Source of the DNA: an uncultured bacterium
GTDB taxonomy: Bacteria > Actinomycetota > Coriobacteriia > Coriobacteriales > Coriobacteriaceae
Length of the DNA: 64,000 bases
Direction of reading: 5' to 3'
Assembly (NCBI GenBank): GCA_905215525.1
Contig: CAJMQJ010000004.1
Span: 1-64,000, forward strand
Part shown: positions 52,952 through 60,654 of the stretch, in pieces
Numbering within the stretch: the first letter of the stretch is position 1
Layout: each line of letters opens with the position of its first letter
Notes under the pieces: model-generated
What the model saw: only the letters and a program-made list of their open reading frames with translations
Database searches by the model: none
What the model was told of the DNA's origin: nothing
Program-made: the position numbers and the translations under genes

Positions 52952-53005
52952 CGTCACCTCCCGGTCGTGAAGGAGCGTCCCGCGAACACGCCGGGTGCGC
53001 TATCG

Positions 53006-53064
53006 AATCTGTTGTACATCATATGCGGCAAGGACCGCCGGCCTCTGCAAAATCTGTTGTACAT
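53006..53064 (-). repeat. Paired direct repeats before truncated XRE gene
   Basis: AATCTGTTGTACAT occurs at 53006-53019 and again at 53051-53064, exactly 45 bp apart, 55 bases upstream of the XRE gene start. Likely operator sites for an autoregulator. Confidence 0.65.
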
Positions 53065-53218
53065 GCTTGTGAGCTGGGAGATTCATGAATCGTGGTGCGA
53101 TTGGAGTGATGTGCGCCCTATATGCGGGCCTCTTTGATTGGCTCGATACGCACCGAGCTCTTTGAAACGTTGGGCGCCCAATGCGCATCTCATTTCATCT
53201 TCGGAGCACTTTGAAAAC

Positions 53219-53326
53219 TTCGGTGCACCTGAGCACGATAAACCGAATGGAAAATGGTTCACAGGTGCACCGAAAATCTGGTAGGCGCACCGAAGATCAG
53301 ATAGACGCACCGAAAGCGACGGACCT
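53219..53326. repeat. GCACCGAA inverted and 20-bp tandem repeats
   Basis: TTCGGTGCACCTG (53219-53231) is the exact inverse of CAGGTGCACCGAA (53262-53274). GCACCGAA then recurs at 53267, 53287 and 53307, a strict 20-bp period, with partly conserved spacer sequence. Confidence 0.75.
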
Positions 53327-53351
53327 GTACGGCCCTTTATGGGCATCTGGT

Positions 53352-53711
53352 TCAACGTGGTGGGCAACACCGCTTGGCCGTGCTGGCACGCAGGGCCATG
53401 GCGGCGTAGCCGATTGCAGCGTAGGCGATGCCGTAGAACGCGATATCCTGGCTGCCCTCGACCGCGAGGGGAAACAGGAGGGCGAAGGCGGCCCCGAGCG
53501 CCGCGGGCAACCAGAAGAGCGTTCGCGCGGAGCCCGCGGCGAGCATGCCGAGGGCGACCGCGGTGATCGGGAGAAGGGCGTAGAGGAGCGCCATCATGGC
53601 GAACATCCCCGCATCGGGCGGGACGGCGCCGACCAGGAAGGCGGGGACCGCCCAACATGCGGCGGCGATGGCGGCTGCGGCGATGAGCAATGTGCGCGCG
53701 GTTGCGTTCAT
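53352..53711 (-). CDS. Small four-helix membrane protein
   Basis: The 119-residue product is almost entirely hydrophobic, with four predicted membrane helices (about residues 5-27, 35-52, 62-84 and 88-106) and no recognised family. GAGGAGG precedes ATG 53711. It lies 95 bases downstream of the intact XRE membrane regulator on the same strand and may be its operon partner, perhaps the protein it senses or controls. That role is an inference from position only. Confidence 0.65.
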   Translation of the reverse strand: MNATARTLLIAAAAIAAACWAVPAFLVGAVPPDAGMFAMMALLYALLPITAVALGMLAAGSARTLFWLPAALGAAFALLFPLAVEGSQDIAFYGIAYAAIGYAAMALRASTAKRCCPPR

Positions 53712-53806
53712 GGGGCCTCCTCAACGAGAATCGCTCCCATTCTGCCACGAGGGGCGGGAATGGGGGCGATCGTGCCGGCGAAAGGCCATCCGGTCTGCAG
53801 ATCTAC

Positions 53807-54427
53807 CTAGCTCAACATCTTGGCGAGCATGCCGATGCCGACGCCCACCAGTCCGCCGGCGATGGCGCCGATGATGATCTGCACCGCGTTGCGCGTGCCC
53901 TTGACCCAAAGGTTCATCTCGCGCTCACGGCGCCCCTCGAGCGTGTCGCGATCGACCTGCTCGCCGCGGCTAAACGCCAACACCTCGCGGTACGTGACGA
54001 GGTCGTGCTGCTTCTTCATGCGTTCCATATACACGAACGCCACGAGCATCACGACGAGCGCCACGGCGGCAAACGCCGCGGTGGGCGCGATGTGCATGCC
54101 CCAGCCCCATTCGAACTGGAACGCCGCCCACGCGCTCAGCACCAAAAACACGACCGCGCTCACGACCGTGATTGTGGAGAGGGCGTTGTACTTCTTGACC
54201 GCTTCGTTCATTACCTGTGCCATGGTTTCCACATCTCCTTTGATGAGGGAGTCCACGGTCACCCCGAACACGTTGGAAAGCAGCAGCAGGCTCTGGACAT
54301 CCGGATACGTACGGCCGCACTCCCAGTTGCTGATGGTCTGGCGCGACACGTAGATGCGCTCCGCCAGATCGTCTTGGGACAGTCCGAGCTCCGTGCGATG
54401 CTCCTTGATGTGCGAGCCCAGCTCCAT
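53807..54427 (-). CDS. Membrane-anchored XRE-family regulator
   Basis: The 206-residue protein has an N-terminal XRE helix-turn-helix (LGLSQDDLAERIYVSRQTISNWECGRTYPD, about residues 13-42), then a hinge and two membrane helices (about 86-107 and 115-134). A cytosolic segment with HDLVTYREVLAFSRGEQVDRD follows, and a third helix at the C-terminus (about 180-200). It is a one-component regulator tethered to the membrane. ATG 54427 follows AGGGAG. It is paralogous to the broken gene at 52475-52951. Paired direct repeats upstream may be its operator. Confidence 0.85.
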   Translation of the reverse strand: MELGSHIKEHRTELGLSQDDLAERIYVSRQTISNWECGRTYPDVQSLLLLSNVFGVTVDSLIKGDVETMAQVMNEAVKKYNALSTITVVSAVVFLVLSAWAAFQFEWGWGMHIAPTAAFAAVALVVMLVAFVYMERMKKQHDLVTYREVLAFSRGEQVDRDTLEGRREREMNLWVKGTRNAVQIIIGAIAGGLVGVGIGMLAKMLS

Positions 54428-54770
54428 GCGTTTGCTCCCTAGAGGGTCGGGGTGATCCCTGTCGAGAGCCACCATGTCATTGACGCGAGTATCGTACCAT
54501 CAAAGGTCTTTATATATGACCCCCACGGGGCAAAATCGAGCTGTCAAAAGGCTTTATATACGACATCTAGCTGGGAAAAGAACGGTCCCCAAAGGCGGAT
54601 GCCTCCGGGGACCGGTTGGTGCGTATAGAGGGGGCGAGCTTGCTTTGGGTTGGTGTTGGCCCCGCCGCTCGGCTCGACTTTGGAGCGGCGGGGCTCAGCT
54701 CTGCCTCGACCGCGGCGCGGGGCGCGGCTTTGTCCCGACGTCGGCAGCGGCCGAGCCCTGTCTTCCCAGC
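54428..54770. other. Gap with repeats and GC-rich hairpins
   Basis: No gene is seen. It holds the direct repeats at 54508-54564, a hairpin GGTCCCC...GGGGACC with inner AGGC/GCCT (54584-54613), and a perfect 12-bp hairpin GCCCCGCCGCTC / GAGCGGCGGGGC (54659-54694). The latter two may end the SPFH/RHH transcript on the - strand, though no T run follows. Confidence 0.55.
54508..54564 (-). repeat. Paired direct repeats before intact XRE gene
   Basis: CTTTATATAYGAC occurs at 54508-54520 and 54552-54564, 44 bp apart, upstream of the XRE regulator start at 54427. Each copy is preceded by AAAGG. Confidence 0.65.
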
Positions 54771-54962
54771 TTAGCCCTCCTCGCCTTTGGGTGCGTCCTT
54801 GGACGAGGGCTCTTTCTTCGGCAGCCTTCCCGCGCGTTTGAGGGCGTCTCGCAAGATCCATTCCACCTGACCGTTGGCGCTGCGCATCTCATCGTCCGCC
54901 CAGCGTTGGACGGCCTCCCCGATAGCGGGGTCTATACGGAGTGGATACTGCTTGCGTGCCAT
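54771..54962 (-). CDS. Ribbon-helix-helix (Arc-like) small protein
   Basis: The 63-residue protein starts MARKQYPLRIDPAIGEAVQRWADDE, a beta-strand followed by a helix, then VEWILRDALKRAG as second helix: the ribbon-helix-helix pattern of Arc/MetJ-type DNA-binding proteins. The last 15 residues are charged and disordered. It lies 63 bases after the SPFH gene on the same strand, a pairing I have seen in other Gram-positives. It may regulate that gene, though some RHH proteins of this type bind other partners. Confidence 0.8.
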   Translation of the reverse strand: MARKQYPLRIDPAIGEAVQRWADDEMRSANGQVEWILRDALKRAGRLPKKEPSSKDAPKGEEG

Positions 54963-55025
54963 GACGTGCCTTCTTGTCGAATGTGCAATTCTGCACCCGT
55001 CCCAAATTACTCATTGGTGTTGGGG

Positions 55026-56045
55026 TTAGTACAGCGAGCCTGCGTTGAGCACCGGGTGCGCCTCGGATTCACCGCAGAGCACCACCATGAGGTTGCTGGC
55101 CATCTGCGCCTTGCGCTCGTCGTCCAGCTCGATGGTGCCGCCGGCGGCCATCTCCTTCACGGCCATGTCGACCATGGAAACCGCGCCCTCGACGATCTTC
55201 TTGCGCGCGGCGATGACGGCCTCGGCCTGCTGGCGGCGCAGCATCGCCTGGGCGATCTCGGGGGAGTAGGCAAGATGGGTGAGGCGGGCGTCGTCGACCT
55301 CCACGCCGGCGGGTGCCAGGCGCATCGCGAGCTCGCGGCGCAGGGCTTCGGAGACCTCTTCCACATTGGCGCGCAGCGTGATGGCGCCGGCGGCATCGGA
55401 CTCGTCCTCAAGATGGTCGTAGGCGTACACGCTCGCCACGTGGCGCAGCGCCGTCTCGGCCTGCATGGCGACATAGCTCTGGTAGTCGTCGACGTCGAAG
55501 AGCGCCTTGGCGGTATCGGCGACGTGCCACACCACGACGGTTGCGATCTCGATGGGGTTGCCCATTTTGTCGTTGACCTTCAGGCGCTCGCCATTCAGGG
55601 TGCGCACGCGGGTGGAGATAGTGGTGGGGTTGCCCTTGGCGGCCTTCTGCGCCGCGGCCTTGGCGGCTTTGGAATCGCTCATCTCGAGCTCGATCATCTC
55701 GCCGATCCCGGCCGATCCGCCCATGCTCTTGCTAAAGAACGGGTTGGCCCAGAAGAAGCCCTCGTCGCGGACGGTGCCCACGTACTTGCCGAACAGGATG
55801 CACACGCGCGCCTGGCCGGGCTGCAGCGAGAAGAATCCGTTCAGCAGCAGGAACCAAAAACAAAAGGATACGATGCTGAGCCCTAGGCCCCAGCCGTAGG
55901 CGGCCGGCGCGTCGACGCCGTCCGGCGTTCCGGCGAGGCCGGTGACGCTCCAGATGAAGAGGCCGACGATGGCGAGCAGCGCCGCGATGACGGCGGCGAG
56001 CATACCATAGCCCGACGTGGCCTTGAGTTGCTTTTCCACGCTCAT
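55026..56045 (-). CDS. SPFH/band-7 domain membrane protein
   Basis: The 339-residue protein has two N-terminal membrane helices (about 14-36 and 50-72), then an SPFH/prohibitin-like domain starting at LQPGQARVCILFGKYVGTVRDEGFFWANPFF, with a long helical stretch (about 215-300) including AQAMLRRQQAEAVIAARKKIVEGAV. Such proteins form large membrane-bound cages and organise membrane domains or proteases. There is no NfeD-type gene beside it. It heads an operon with the ribbon-helix-helix gene. The perfect palindrome upstream suggests a specific regulator. Confidence 0.9.
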   Translation of the reverse strand: MSVEKQLKATSGYGMLAAVIAALLAIVGLFIWSVTGLAGTPDGVDAPAAYGWGLGLSIVSFCFWFLLLNGFFSLQPGQARVCILFGKYVGTVRDEGFFWANPFFSKSMGGSAGIGEMIELEMSDSKAAKAAAQKAAKGNPTTISTRVRTLNGERLKVNDKMGNPIEIATVVVWHVADTAKALFDVDDYQSYVAMQAETALRHVASVYAYDHLEDESDAAGAITLRANVEEVSEALRRELAMRLAPAGVEVDDARLTHLAYSPEIAQAMLRRQQAEAVIAARKKIVEGAVSMVDMAVKEMAAGGTIELDDERKAQMASNLMVVLCGESEAHPVLNAGSLY

Positions 56046-56160
56046 TGTGAGTTCCTTTCACGACCGCGCCGGCGTTTGCGTGACGTCCCCGGCGCCGCGC
56101 TCCAGATTGCGATGGGGAGGAGGCGAGTCCCCGAGCAGTCCGTGCGGCTGCTGATTGCAT

Positions 56161-56188
56161 TGTGATAATCACATTGAGACCAAGTCAA
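56161..56188 (-). promoter_or_regulatory. Palindromic operator and -35 before SPFH gene
   Basis: TGTGATAATCACA (56161-56173) is a perfect 13-bp palindrome. On the - strand TTGACT (56183-56188) lies just upstream of it, so the palindrome would cover the -10 region of the SPFH promoter, as expected for a repressor site. Confidence 0.5.
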
Positions 56189-56264
56189 GGAGAATCGGAT
56201 GCCGTCTCTCATGGCATAAGTGGTTCGGGGCGCCCGGCATCTACGCTCCGTAGAGGTCTTCCTG

Positions 56265-56293
56265 TTGCATCTTGGCTCGCAAGTCCCTATAAT
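56265..56293 (+). promoter_or_regulatory. Promoter of Mef-like gene
   Basis: TTGCAT (56265-56270), exactly 17 bases, and TATAAT (56288-56293) form a near-consensus promoter, with transcript start near 56300 and a leader of about 140 bases. Confidence 0.8.
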
Positions 56294-56347
56294 AGCCCCA
56301 CTCACGGCTGAAGGTTTACCTCGAGATTTGGAAAGGGGAGCTGCACC

Positions 56348-56377
56348 ATGCTTGCTTCCATGAGGATTTGGCTCTAG
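56348..56377 (+). CDS. Nine-codon leader peptide MLASMRIWL
   Basis: A short ORF with a strong ribosome site (AAAGGGGAG, 56332-56340) encodes MLASMRIWL. It is close to the mef leader peptide MTASMRLR, which stalls ribosomes in the presence of macrolides and relieves attenuation of mef in streptococci. A 7-bp hairpin CGGTCGC / GCGACCG (56381-56398) starts four bases after its stop. CTCACG at 56301-56306 can pair with CGTGAG at 56387-56392 instead, giving two alternative folds. Confidence 0.75.
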   Translation: MLASMRIWL

Positions 56378-56440
56378 CCACGGTCGCGTGAGCGACCGGT
56401 ACTTCGCTGCATACCACCGATCGCATCAAAGGATTATTCC

Positions 56441-57691
56441 ATGACACAACCGAATCCCTGCGCTTCTTGGAAGCGCTCGCTCGCCCTCGTCTGGATCGGC
56501 GAGTTCTTCTCCGTGCTCACGAGCTCCATTCTGCAGATGGGTCTCATCTGGCACGTCACCCTCACCACCGGCTCCGCGAGCGCCCTGTCGTTCGTGAGCC
56601 TGGCGGCCTTCTTGCCCATGGCGCTCCTCGGCGCCTTCGCGGGCACCATCGTGGACCGCACGTCCATCAAGCGTCTCATGATCGGCGCCGATCTCTTCAT
56701 CGCGGCCGTGAGCCTCACGCTTGTCTTCGGCTCGCTTCGGGGCGACCTCTCTGTCGCCGTTGTGGCGGCGGTGCTGTTCGTCCGTGCGCTGGGCAGCACG
56801 CTCCATACGCCCGCCTTCAACGCGCTCACACCGCTCATCGCCCCGCCCGAGGTGCTCGGCAAGCTGGCGGGCATGCTGCAGTTCATGCAGTCGGGTAGCT
56901 ATATTATCGGCAACGCCATCGCCGCGGTGGTCTACCCGGCGTTTGGTCTGACCTTCATGATCGCGCTCGATGTCGCCGGCGCGGTGCTCGCGAGCATCGC
57001 GGTGGCGACCTCCGGCATCAAGACGCCGGCGCCCGAGCGCCATACGCCCGAGGAGAACGCCGAGGCGTCGCACCACGCGGTGCGGGCCTTCCTATTGGAG
57101 ACGGCCAACGGGTACCGCGAGCTCAAACGCCATCACGGTCTGTTCGCCATGCTCTGGATCGGCTTCGCCTTCTCGGTCCTGTTCTCGCCCATATCCGCGC
57201 TGTTCCCGCTCATGGTGTTCGACCATTTTGGGGGTACCACTACGCAGTCGGCTATCGCGGAGATCGCGTTCTCGGTCGGCATGATCGCGGCGAGCGGCTG
57301 GATCGGGGCGACGGGTGGCCTTAAGAACCGCGCGCTTTCGTGCACGCTGGCCATCGGCCTCTTCGGAGCGGGCACGCTCGCGGGCGGCCTCGTGCCCCCT
57401 TCCGCGCTCGTTGTGTTTCTGGGGCTTACGTTCGCGATGGGGGTCTCGAGTCCGCTGTACAGCGCGCCGCAGATGGCGCTCATGCAGGAGCGCGTCGATC
57501 CCGAGTGCATGGGCCGCGTCTTCGGCCTGTACGGAGCGGTCTGCAGCTGGGCCATGCCCGTGGGGCTCGTCGCATCGACCTTGTTCGCGGACGCCATCGG
57601 CGTAAGCGCGTGTTTCGTGCTCATCGGTGCTGCAATGGTGATCCTAGCAGGCATCACCTGGGCGATCCCGAGCATCCGCAAGATTGGGTAG
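56441..57691 (+). CDS. Mef-like MFS efflux transporter
   Basis: The 416-residue protein is a twelve-helix MFS exporter of the MFS_3/Mef type. From memory its first half tracks Mef(A): TSSILQMGLIW, FLPMALLGAFAGTIVDR, IKRLMIGADLFIAA, and HTPAFNALTPLIAP followed by QFMQSGSYI. The cytosolic loop between helices 6 and 7 is polar (residues about 190-215). Mef proteins export macrolides with proton drive; the substrate here is inferred, and other drugs are possible. AAAGGA precedes the ATG. The upstream leader peptide and hairpin indicate ribosome-mediated induction. No msrD-like ABC gene follows. Confidence 0.88.
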   Translation: MTQPNPCASWKRSLALVWIGEFFSVLTSSILQMGLIWHVTLTTGSASALSFVSLAAFLPMALLGAFAGTIVDRTSIKRLMIGADLFIAAVSLTLVFGSLRGDLSVAVVAAVLFVRALGSTLHTPAFNALTPLIAPPEVLGKLAGMLQFMQSGSYIIGNAIAAVVYPAFGLTFMIALDVAGAVLASIAVATSGIKTPAPERHTPEENAEASHHAVRAFLLETANGYRELKRHHGLFAMLWIGFAFSVLFSPISALFPLMVFDHFGGTTTQSAIAEIAFSVGMIAASGWIGATGGLKNRALSCTLAIGLFGAGTLAGGLVPPSALVVFLGLTFAMGVSSPLYSAPQMALMQERVDPECMGRVFGLYGAVCSWAMPVGLVASTLFADAIGVSACFVLIGAAMVILAGITWAIPSIRKIG

Positions 57692-57745
57692 CGCTCTGGC
57701 GGAGTGCGTTTCGTTTCGGACGGCTCGTAGGGTCGCTGCGACGTG

Positions 57746-57797
57746 AAGGGTGGTCGACGGTGCGCCTGCGAGGGCGCCGTCGACCACCCTTTTGTTT
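57746..57797 (+). terminator. Strong nested terminator after Mef-like gene
   Basis: Perfect 15-bp arms (57746-57760 and 57777-57791) enclose an inner GCGCC/GGCGC stem and are followed by TTTGTTT. Confidence 0.93.
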
Positions 57798-57948
57798 AAT
57801 TCGTCTGGCCCGGCGCCGATCATCATCTGTTCGCCGGGCGATTGCGATGCCGCCGCTTGCCGATACGCGGCTCCTTACGTTGTGCGCATCCCATCGTTCT
57901 GGCAGCGTTTCCTGCAGTTAATCTCCAGAGCCCGAGGCGGTGGCCCCT

Positions 57949-59043
57949 ATGAGTAATCTGCTCGAATCCATTCTGCACGTCGGTATGACCGTGTTCATCG
58001 TCGGCCCGCTCACTGCATGGGTCGCCCGCCGCGGCGCGCGCGAGCGCAGCGAGGCAACGGACAGCCTCGATTGCTTCACGGTGCGCATGCCCGCAGCCAT
58101 CCGCACGATCATCGCCTGCTGCGCCGTCGCGTTCGAACTGCTCATGCTGGGTGTCTACGTCTGGCAGGGCGTCTCGTTGGGCGAGTGGGACCACGAACTT
58201 GTGTGGTTCGGTCACGCCATGGCGCTCGCGGGCATGGCCATCTGGGCCCTGCTGAGCATCCCGCGCATCGACGTGGACGGTGAGCGAATTCTCTCGCGTA
58301 ACGCCTTCGGCATCCGCAAGGAGACGACGTTTGGCAACATCACCCGTGCAACGCTTCACACGCAGATGATGAGGATCGACCTGTTCGAGGGCGACCGGAA
58401 GTTCTGCTCGATAAGCCTCGAGGGGGTGTGCTCGCTCAACCTCCTCGCCCGTCTGGAGGAAGAGGGCATCGAAGTCTCGGACGCCATCGACGGCCCGATG
58501 ACCAAGGCGGGCCTGTGTTGGTCTGCCATCAAGCCGTTGACGATTGTTTTCAACGGCATGGCCCTCGTCTTCTCGCTCGTCCTCGCCTTCATGGCGGTCT
58601 TCACCGACGAGGGTGCGCGCCTGCTCGTGCTCATCCCGTTCCTGTTCCTACTCATCGGCGTCGCGCTTCCCCTGGTCATGCTCAGCATGCCGGCCCGCGG
58701 CATCCTCGAGATCGGCAGGCAGGAGCGCGCGCTCGGTTTCTCCTTCTCCGAGGAGATGGCAAGCCGAGGTGCCACGGGTACTTCGCTTGTCGACGACGAT
58801 TGGTTCATCGAGATCAGCAACGCCCGCGTCGTGGCGTTCCGCCGCGATTGCCTCAAGAAGATCACGGCGCACGAGAACAGCGAGAGCGGCGACCGCTGCA
58901 CGGTGACCACGAGGGGTGGTCGCAAAATCAAGGTGTATGCAGCGGGCAGCACGCTCGAGGACCTGCGCACGTGGTTCAAACAGGGTGCCAAGGTCAGAAG
59001 CACACTCGACCGCGCGGGGGACGCACTCGAGGCGACCGTTTGA
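57949..59043 (+). CDS. Four-helix membrane protein of unknown function
   Basis: The 364-residue protein has membrane helices near residues 8-26, 48-68, 82-100, 196-216 and 222-244. Between and after them are two soluble segments (about 103-180 and 255-350) that look like PH-like beta domains, with FGIRKETTFGNI and GGRKIKVYAAGSTLEDLRTWF. I do not recognise a named family with confidence; it resembles DUF6560-type proteins. GAGGCGG supports ATG 57949, and a GTG at 57940 is possible. It ends with the hairpin at 59074-59099, shared with the convergent MGMT gene. Confidence 0.65.
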   Translation: MSNLLESILHVGMTVFIVGPLTAWVARRGARERSEATDSLDCFTVRMPAAIRTIIACCAVAFELLMLGVYVWQGVSLGEWDHELVWFGHAMALAGMAIWALLSIPRIDVDGERILSRNAFGIRKETTFGNITRATLHTQMMRIDLFEGDRKFCSISLEGVCSLNLLARLEEEGIEVSDAIDGPMTKAGLCWSAIKPLTIVFNGMALVFSLVLAFMAVFTDEGARLLVLIPFLFLLIGVALPLVMLSMPARGILEIGRQERALGFSFSEEMASRGATGTSLVDDDWFIEISNARVVAFRRDCLKKITAHENSESGDRCTVTTRGGRKIKVYAAGSTLEDLRTWFKQGAKVRSTLDRAGDALEATV

Positions 59044-59073
59044 TTGGGTTGCCTGCCAAGGATCCAAAACGGG

Positions 59074-59099
59074 AAGGGGCGCTGTCGGCGCCCCTTGTC
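59074..59099. terminator. Bidirectional hairpin between convergent genes
   Basis: Perfect 9-bp arms AAGGGGCGC / GCGCCCCTT with a TGTCG loop lie between the membrane-protein stop and the MGMT stop, followed on + by TGTC and on - by CCCGTTTTGG. Confidence 0.65.
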
Positions 59100-59430
59100 A
59101 TACCAGGCCCGCTGGCCAGCGAGAGGCCTGCAGGTCGACATGTCCGTTGGCGAGGAAGGCAACGCCTTCGTCCTCGAGCAGTGTGCGCTGCGCCTCGGGC
59201 CCACCGAAGGCGAACCCCTCCGCGAGGCGTCCGTCGGCGAATACGATGCGATGACAGGGGATGGTGCCGGGTTCCGGATTGACGTGCAGGGCGTATCCCA
59301 CGTATCGGGCTCGACGGGGCTCACCAACGAGCTTGGCGATCTGACCATATGTGGCAACCATGCCGCAGGGCACCTGGCGTACCATGTCGTATACGCGGTT
59401 GAAGAATCCGTCGGTGTCCCGGTCTGCCAT
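59098..59430 (-). CDS. Small MGMT-family DNA-binding domain protein
   Basis: The 110-residue protein is a lone O6-alkylguanine-DNA alkyltransferase C-terminal domain: FFNRVYDMVRQVPCGMVATYGQIAKLVG (helix-turn-helix), then TIPCHRIV with Cys59 in the active-site PCHR motif. Most stand-alone domains of this length are alkyltransferase-like proteins (ATL) in which this cysteine is tryptophan or alanine. Here the cysteine remains, so it may transfer alkyl groups itself. ATG 59430 follows GAGGG. The usual N-terminal ribonuclease-like domain is absent. Confidence 0.88.
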   Translation of the reverse strand: MADRDTDGFFNRVYDMVRQVPCGMVATYGQIAKLVGEPRRARYVGYALHVNPEPGTIPCHRIVFADGRLAEGFAFGGPEAQRTLLEDEGVAFLANGHVDLQASRWPAGLV

Positions 59431-59469
59431 GCCGCCCTCACTTTCAATCGATATCGCCATTGTAGTCAA

Positions 59470-59501
59470 GAAAGGCGCCCCACATGTGCGGGGCGCCTTT
59501 C
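59470..59501 (-). terminator. Hairpin upstream of MGMT-like gene
   Basis: Perfect 12-bp arms (59470-59481 and 59490-59501) enclose an eight-base loop. On the - strand the 3 prime arm is followed by TTGACTACA. It may end the HAD-phosphatase transcript that runs on this strand. Confidence 0.6.
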
Positions 59502-59687
59502 CAAAGAGGTGTTGCGCGAGGGGTGGGAAGGCGCAACGTTCGTGTCGAAGGTCTTTAATTCGCCTGTGCCTTCATTAAGTTAACTATAGCTAATTCTCTG
59601 AGACCCAAGTCGTAGACCGACGAGCACACAGCCTCTCCATAAGTTAATCAAGGGTTACAAATAGAAAGACACAGTGACATGTGGTCG

Positions 59688-60518
59688 TTAGGGTTCAAGG
59701 AATCGCTCGATGAGTTCGGAGAACGCACCCTCAGTCCCGGTCGTTTCAAGGACGACATCGCAATACGGCCGCACGTCGTCGGTGACATTCGCCACGCCGA
59801 CGCCCAGTCCCGCCGCCTTGATCATGGAGAGGTCGTTTGCGGAATCACCAACGGCGATGACCTCGGACATCGGAATTCCCAGCATATCGGCAAGGCGCGT
59901 GAGCCCCGTCCCTTTGTCAACGCCTGCGGGCATGAGTTCGAGGTAGCGCTTGGAGGAGAAGGTGATGTCAACGCCGAGTCGCTCGGCCATCGGCGCGAGC
60001 TTGCGGCCCAATTCCTGCAGCGCATCGAAGTCCCAGTCGACGTACAGGATCTTCACGATGCCACGGCCTTCAAGGAATGAGAGGTCGAGATGGTCAGATC
60101 CGCGAAAATGAGTGACCCCGGTGATCGATTCCAGATAGTCGCGCTCCCGTGTGGGTGCGTCATTCACGAACACGTGGCCGTCGGCGACGTTGACGTGCAT
60201 GCAGAGTCCGAGTTCGAGCCCCTTTGCATAGATCGCGTTCGCGCATTCGTTGGAAAGGCCGCAGGTGGTGAGCGGGGTGGGGTCTCCCACGCGGTTGATG
60301 AAGCCGCCGTTATAGGAGAGCACATAGCCGTCTTCGATCAGCTCGCGGGCCTCCCCCGAGAAGTTGTCCATGATAGAGGAATACCATCGCCCGCTCGAAG
60401 GGACGAACAGCACACCGAGCTCCCTCATGCGTTTGAGTGCTCGGAGATTGGACGCCGGGATGGCGTGGTCGGCATCGAGAAACGTCTCATCCATATCGCT
60501 GGCAACAAGTCGGTACAT
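59688..60518 (-). CDS. Cof-type HAD phosphatase
   Basis: The 276-residue protein is a second HAD-IIB phosphatase: motif I ASDMDETFL, motif II VPSSGRW, Lys in VDKGTGLTRL as motif III and AVGDSANDLSMIKAAG as motif IV, with the C2 cap between. ATG 60518 is chosen since GGGGGA precedes it. It is only distantly similar to the gene at 44823-45650. The substrate is unknown. It follows trpS on the same strand but is separated from it by a terminator. Confidence 0.92.
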   Translation of the reverse strand: MYRLVASDMDETFLDADHAIPASNLRALKRMRELGVLFVPSSGRWYSSIMDNFSGEARELIEDGYVLSYNGGFINRVGDPTPLTTCGLSNECANAIYAKGLELGLCMHVNVADGHVFVNDAPTRERDYLESITGVTHFRGSDHLDLSFLEGRGIVKILYVDWDFDALQELGRKLAPMAERLGVDITFSSKRYLELMPAGVDKGTGLTRLADMLGIPMSEVIAVGDSANDLSMIKAAGLGVGVANVTDDVRPYCDVVLETTGTEGAFSELIERFLEP

Positions 60519-60537
60519 GCAATCCCCCATACAACGT

Positions 60538-60571
60538 AAAAAACGAGGCGGGCTTATTATCGCCCACCTCG
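60538..60571 (-). terminator. Terminator of trpS
   Basis: A 10-bp stem CGAGGCGGGC / GCCCACCTCG (one mismatched or G-U position) is followed on the - strand by six T residues (A run 60538-60543). Confidence 0.88.
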
Positions 60572-60654
60572 TAAGACCTTGACTATGTCGAAGGCGTGGA
60601 CACGTGAAGATGGCCCATTCGCGTGTCGCGGCGCGTTTCCGCGAGCCGGATGGC

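Larger units (their letters stand above)
52952..53351. other. Repeat-bearing gap upstream of the truncated regulator
   Basis: No gene is supported. The gap carries paired direct repeats (53006-53064) and a block of inverted and tandem GCACCGAA repeats (53219-53326). Open frames across it give low-complexity translations. Confidence 0.6.

Noticed and set aside
53083..53748. A - strand frame across the repeat block
   Set aside because: Its translation repeats short GAP-type words that follow from the 20-bp DNA repeats, and a better-supported membrane-protein gene uses another frame at 53352-53711.
53181..53810. A 209-codon + strand frame
   Set aside because: It is antisense to two - strand membrane-protein genes with proper ribosome sites and is Arg/Gly/Glu-rich without domains.
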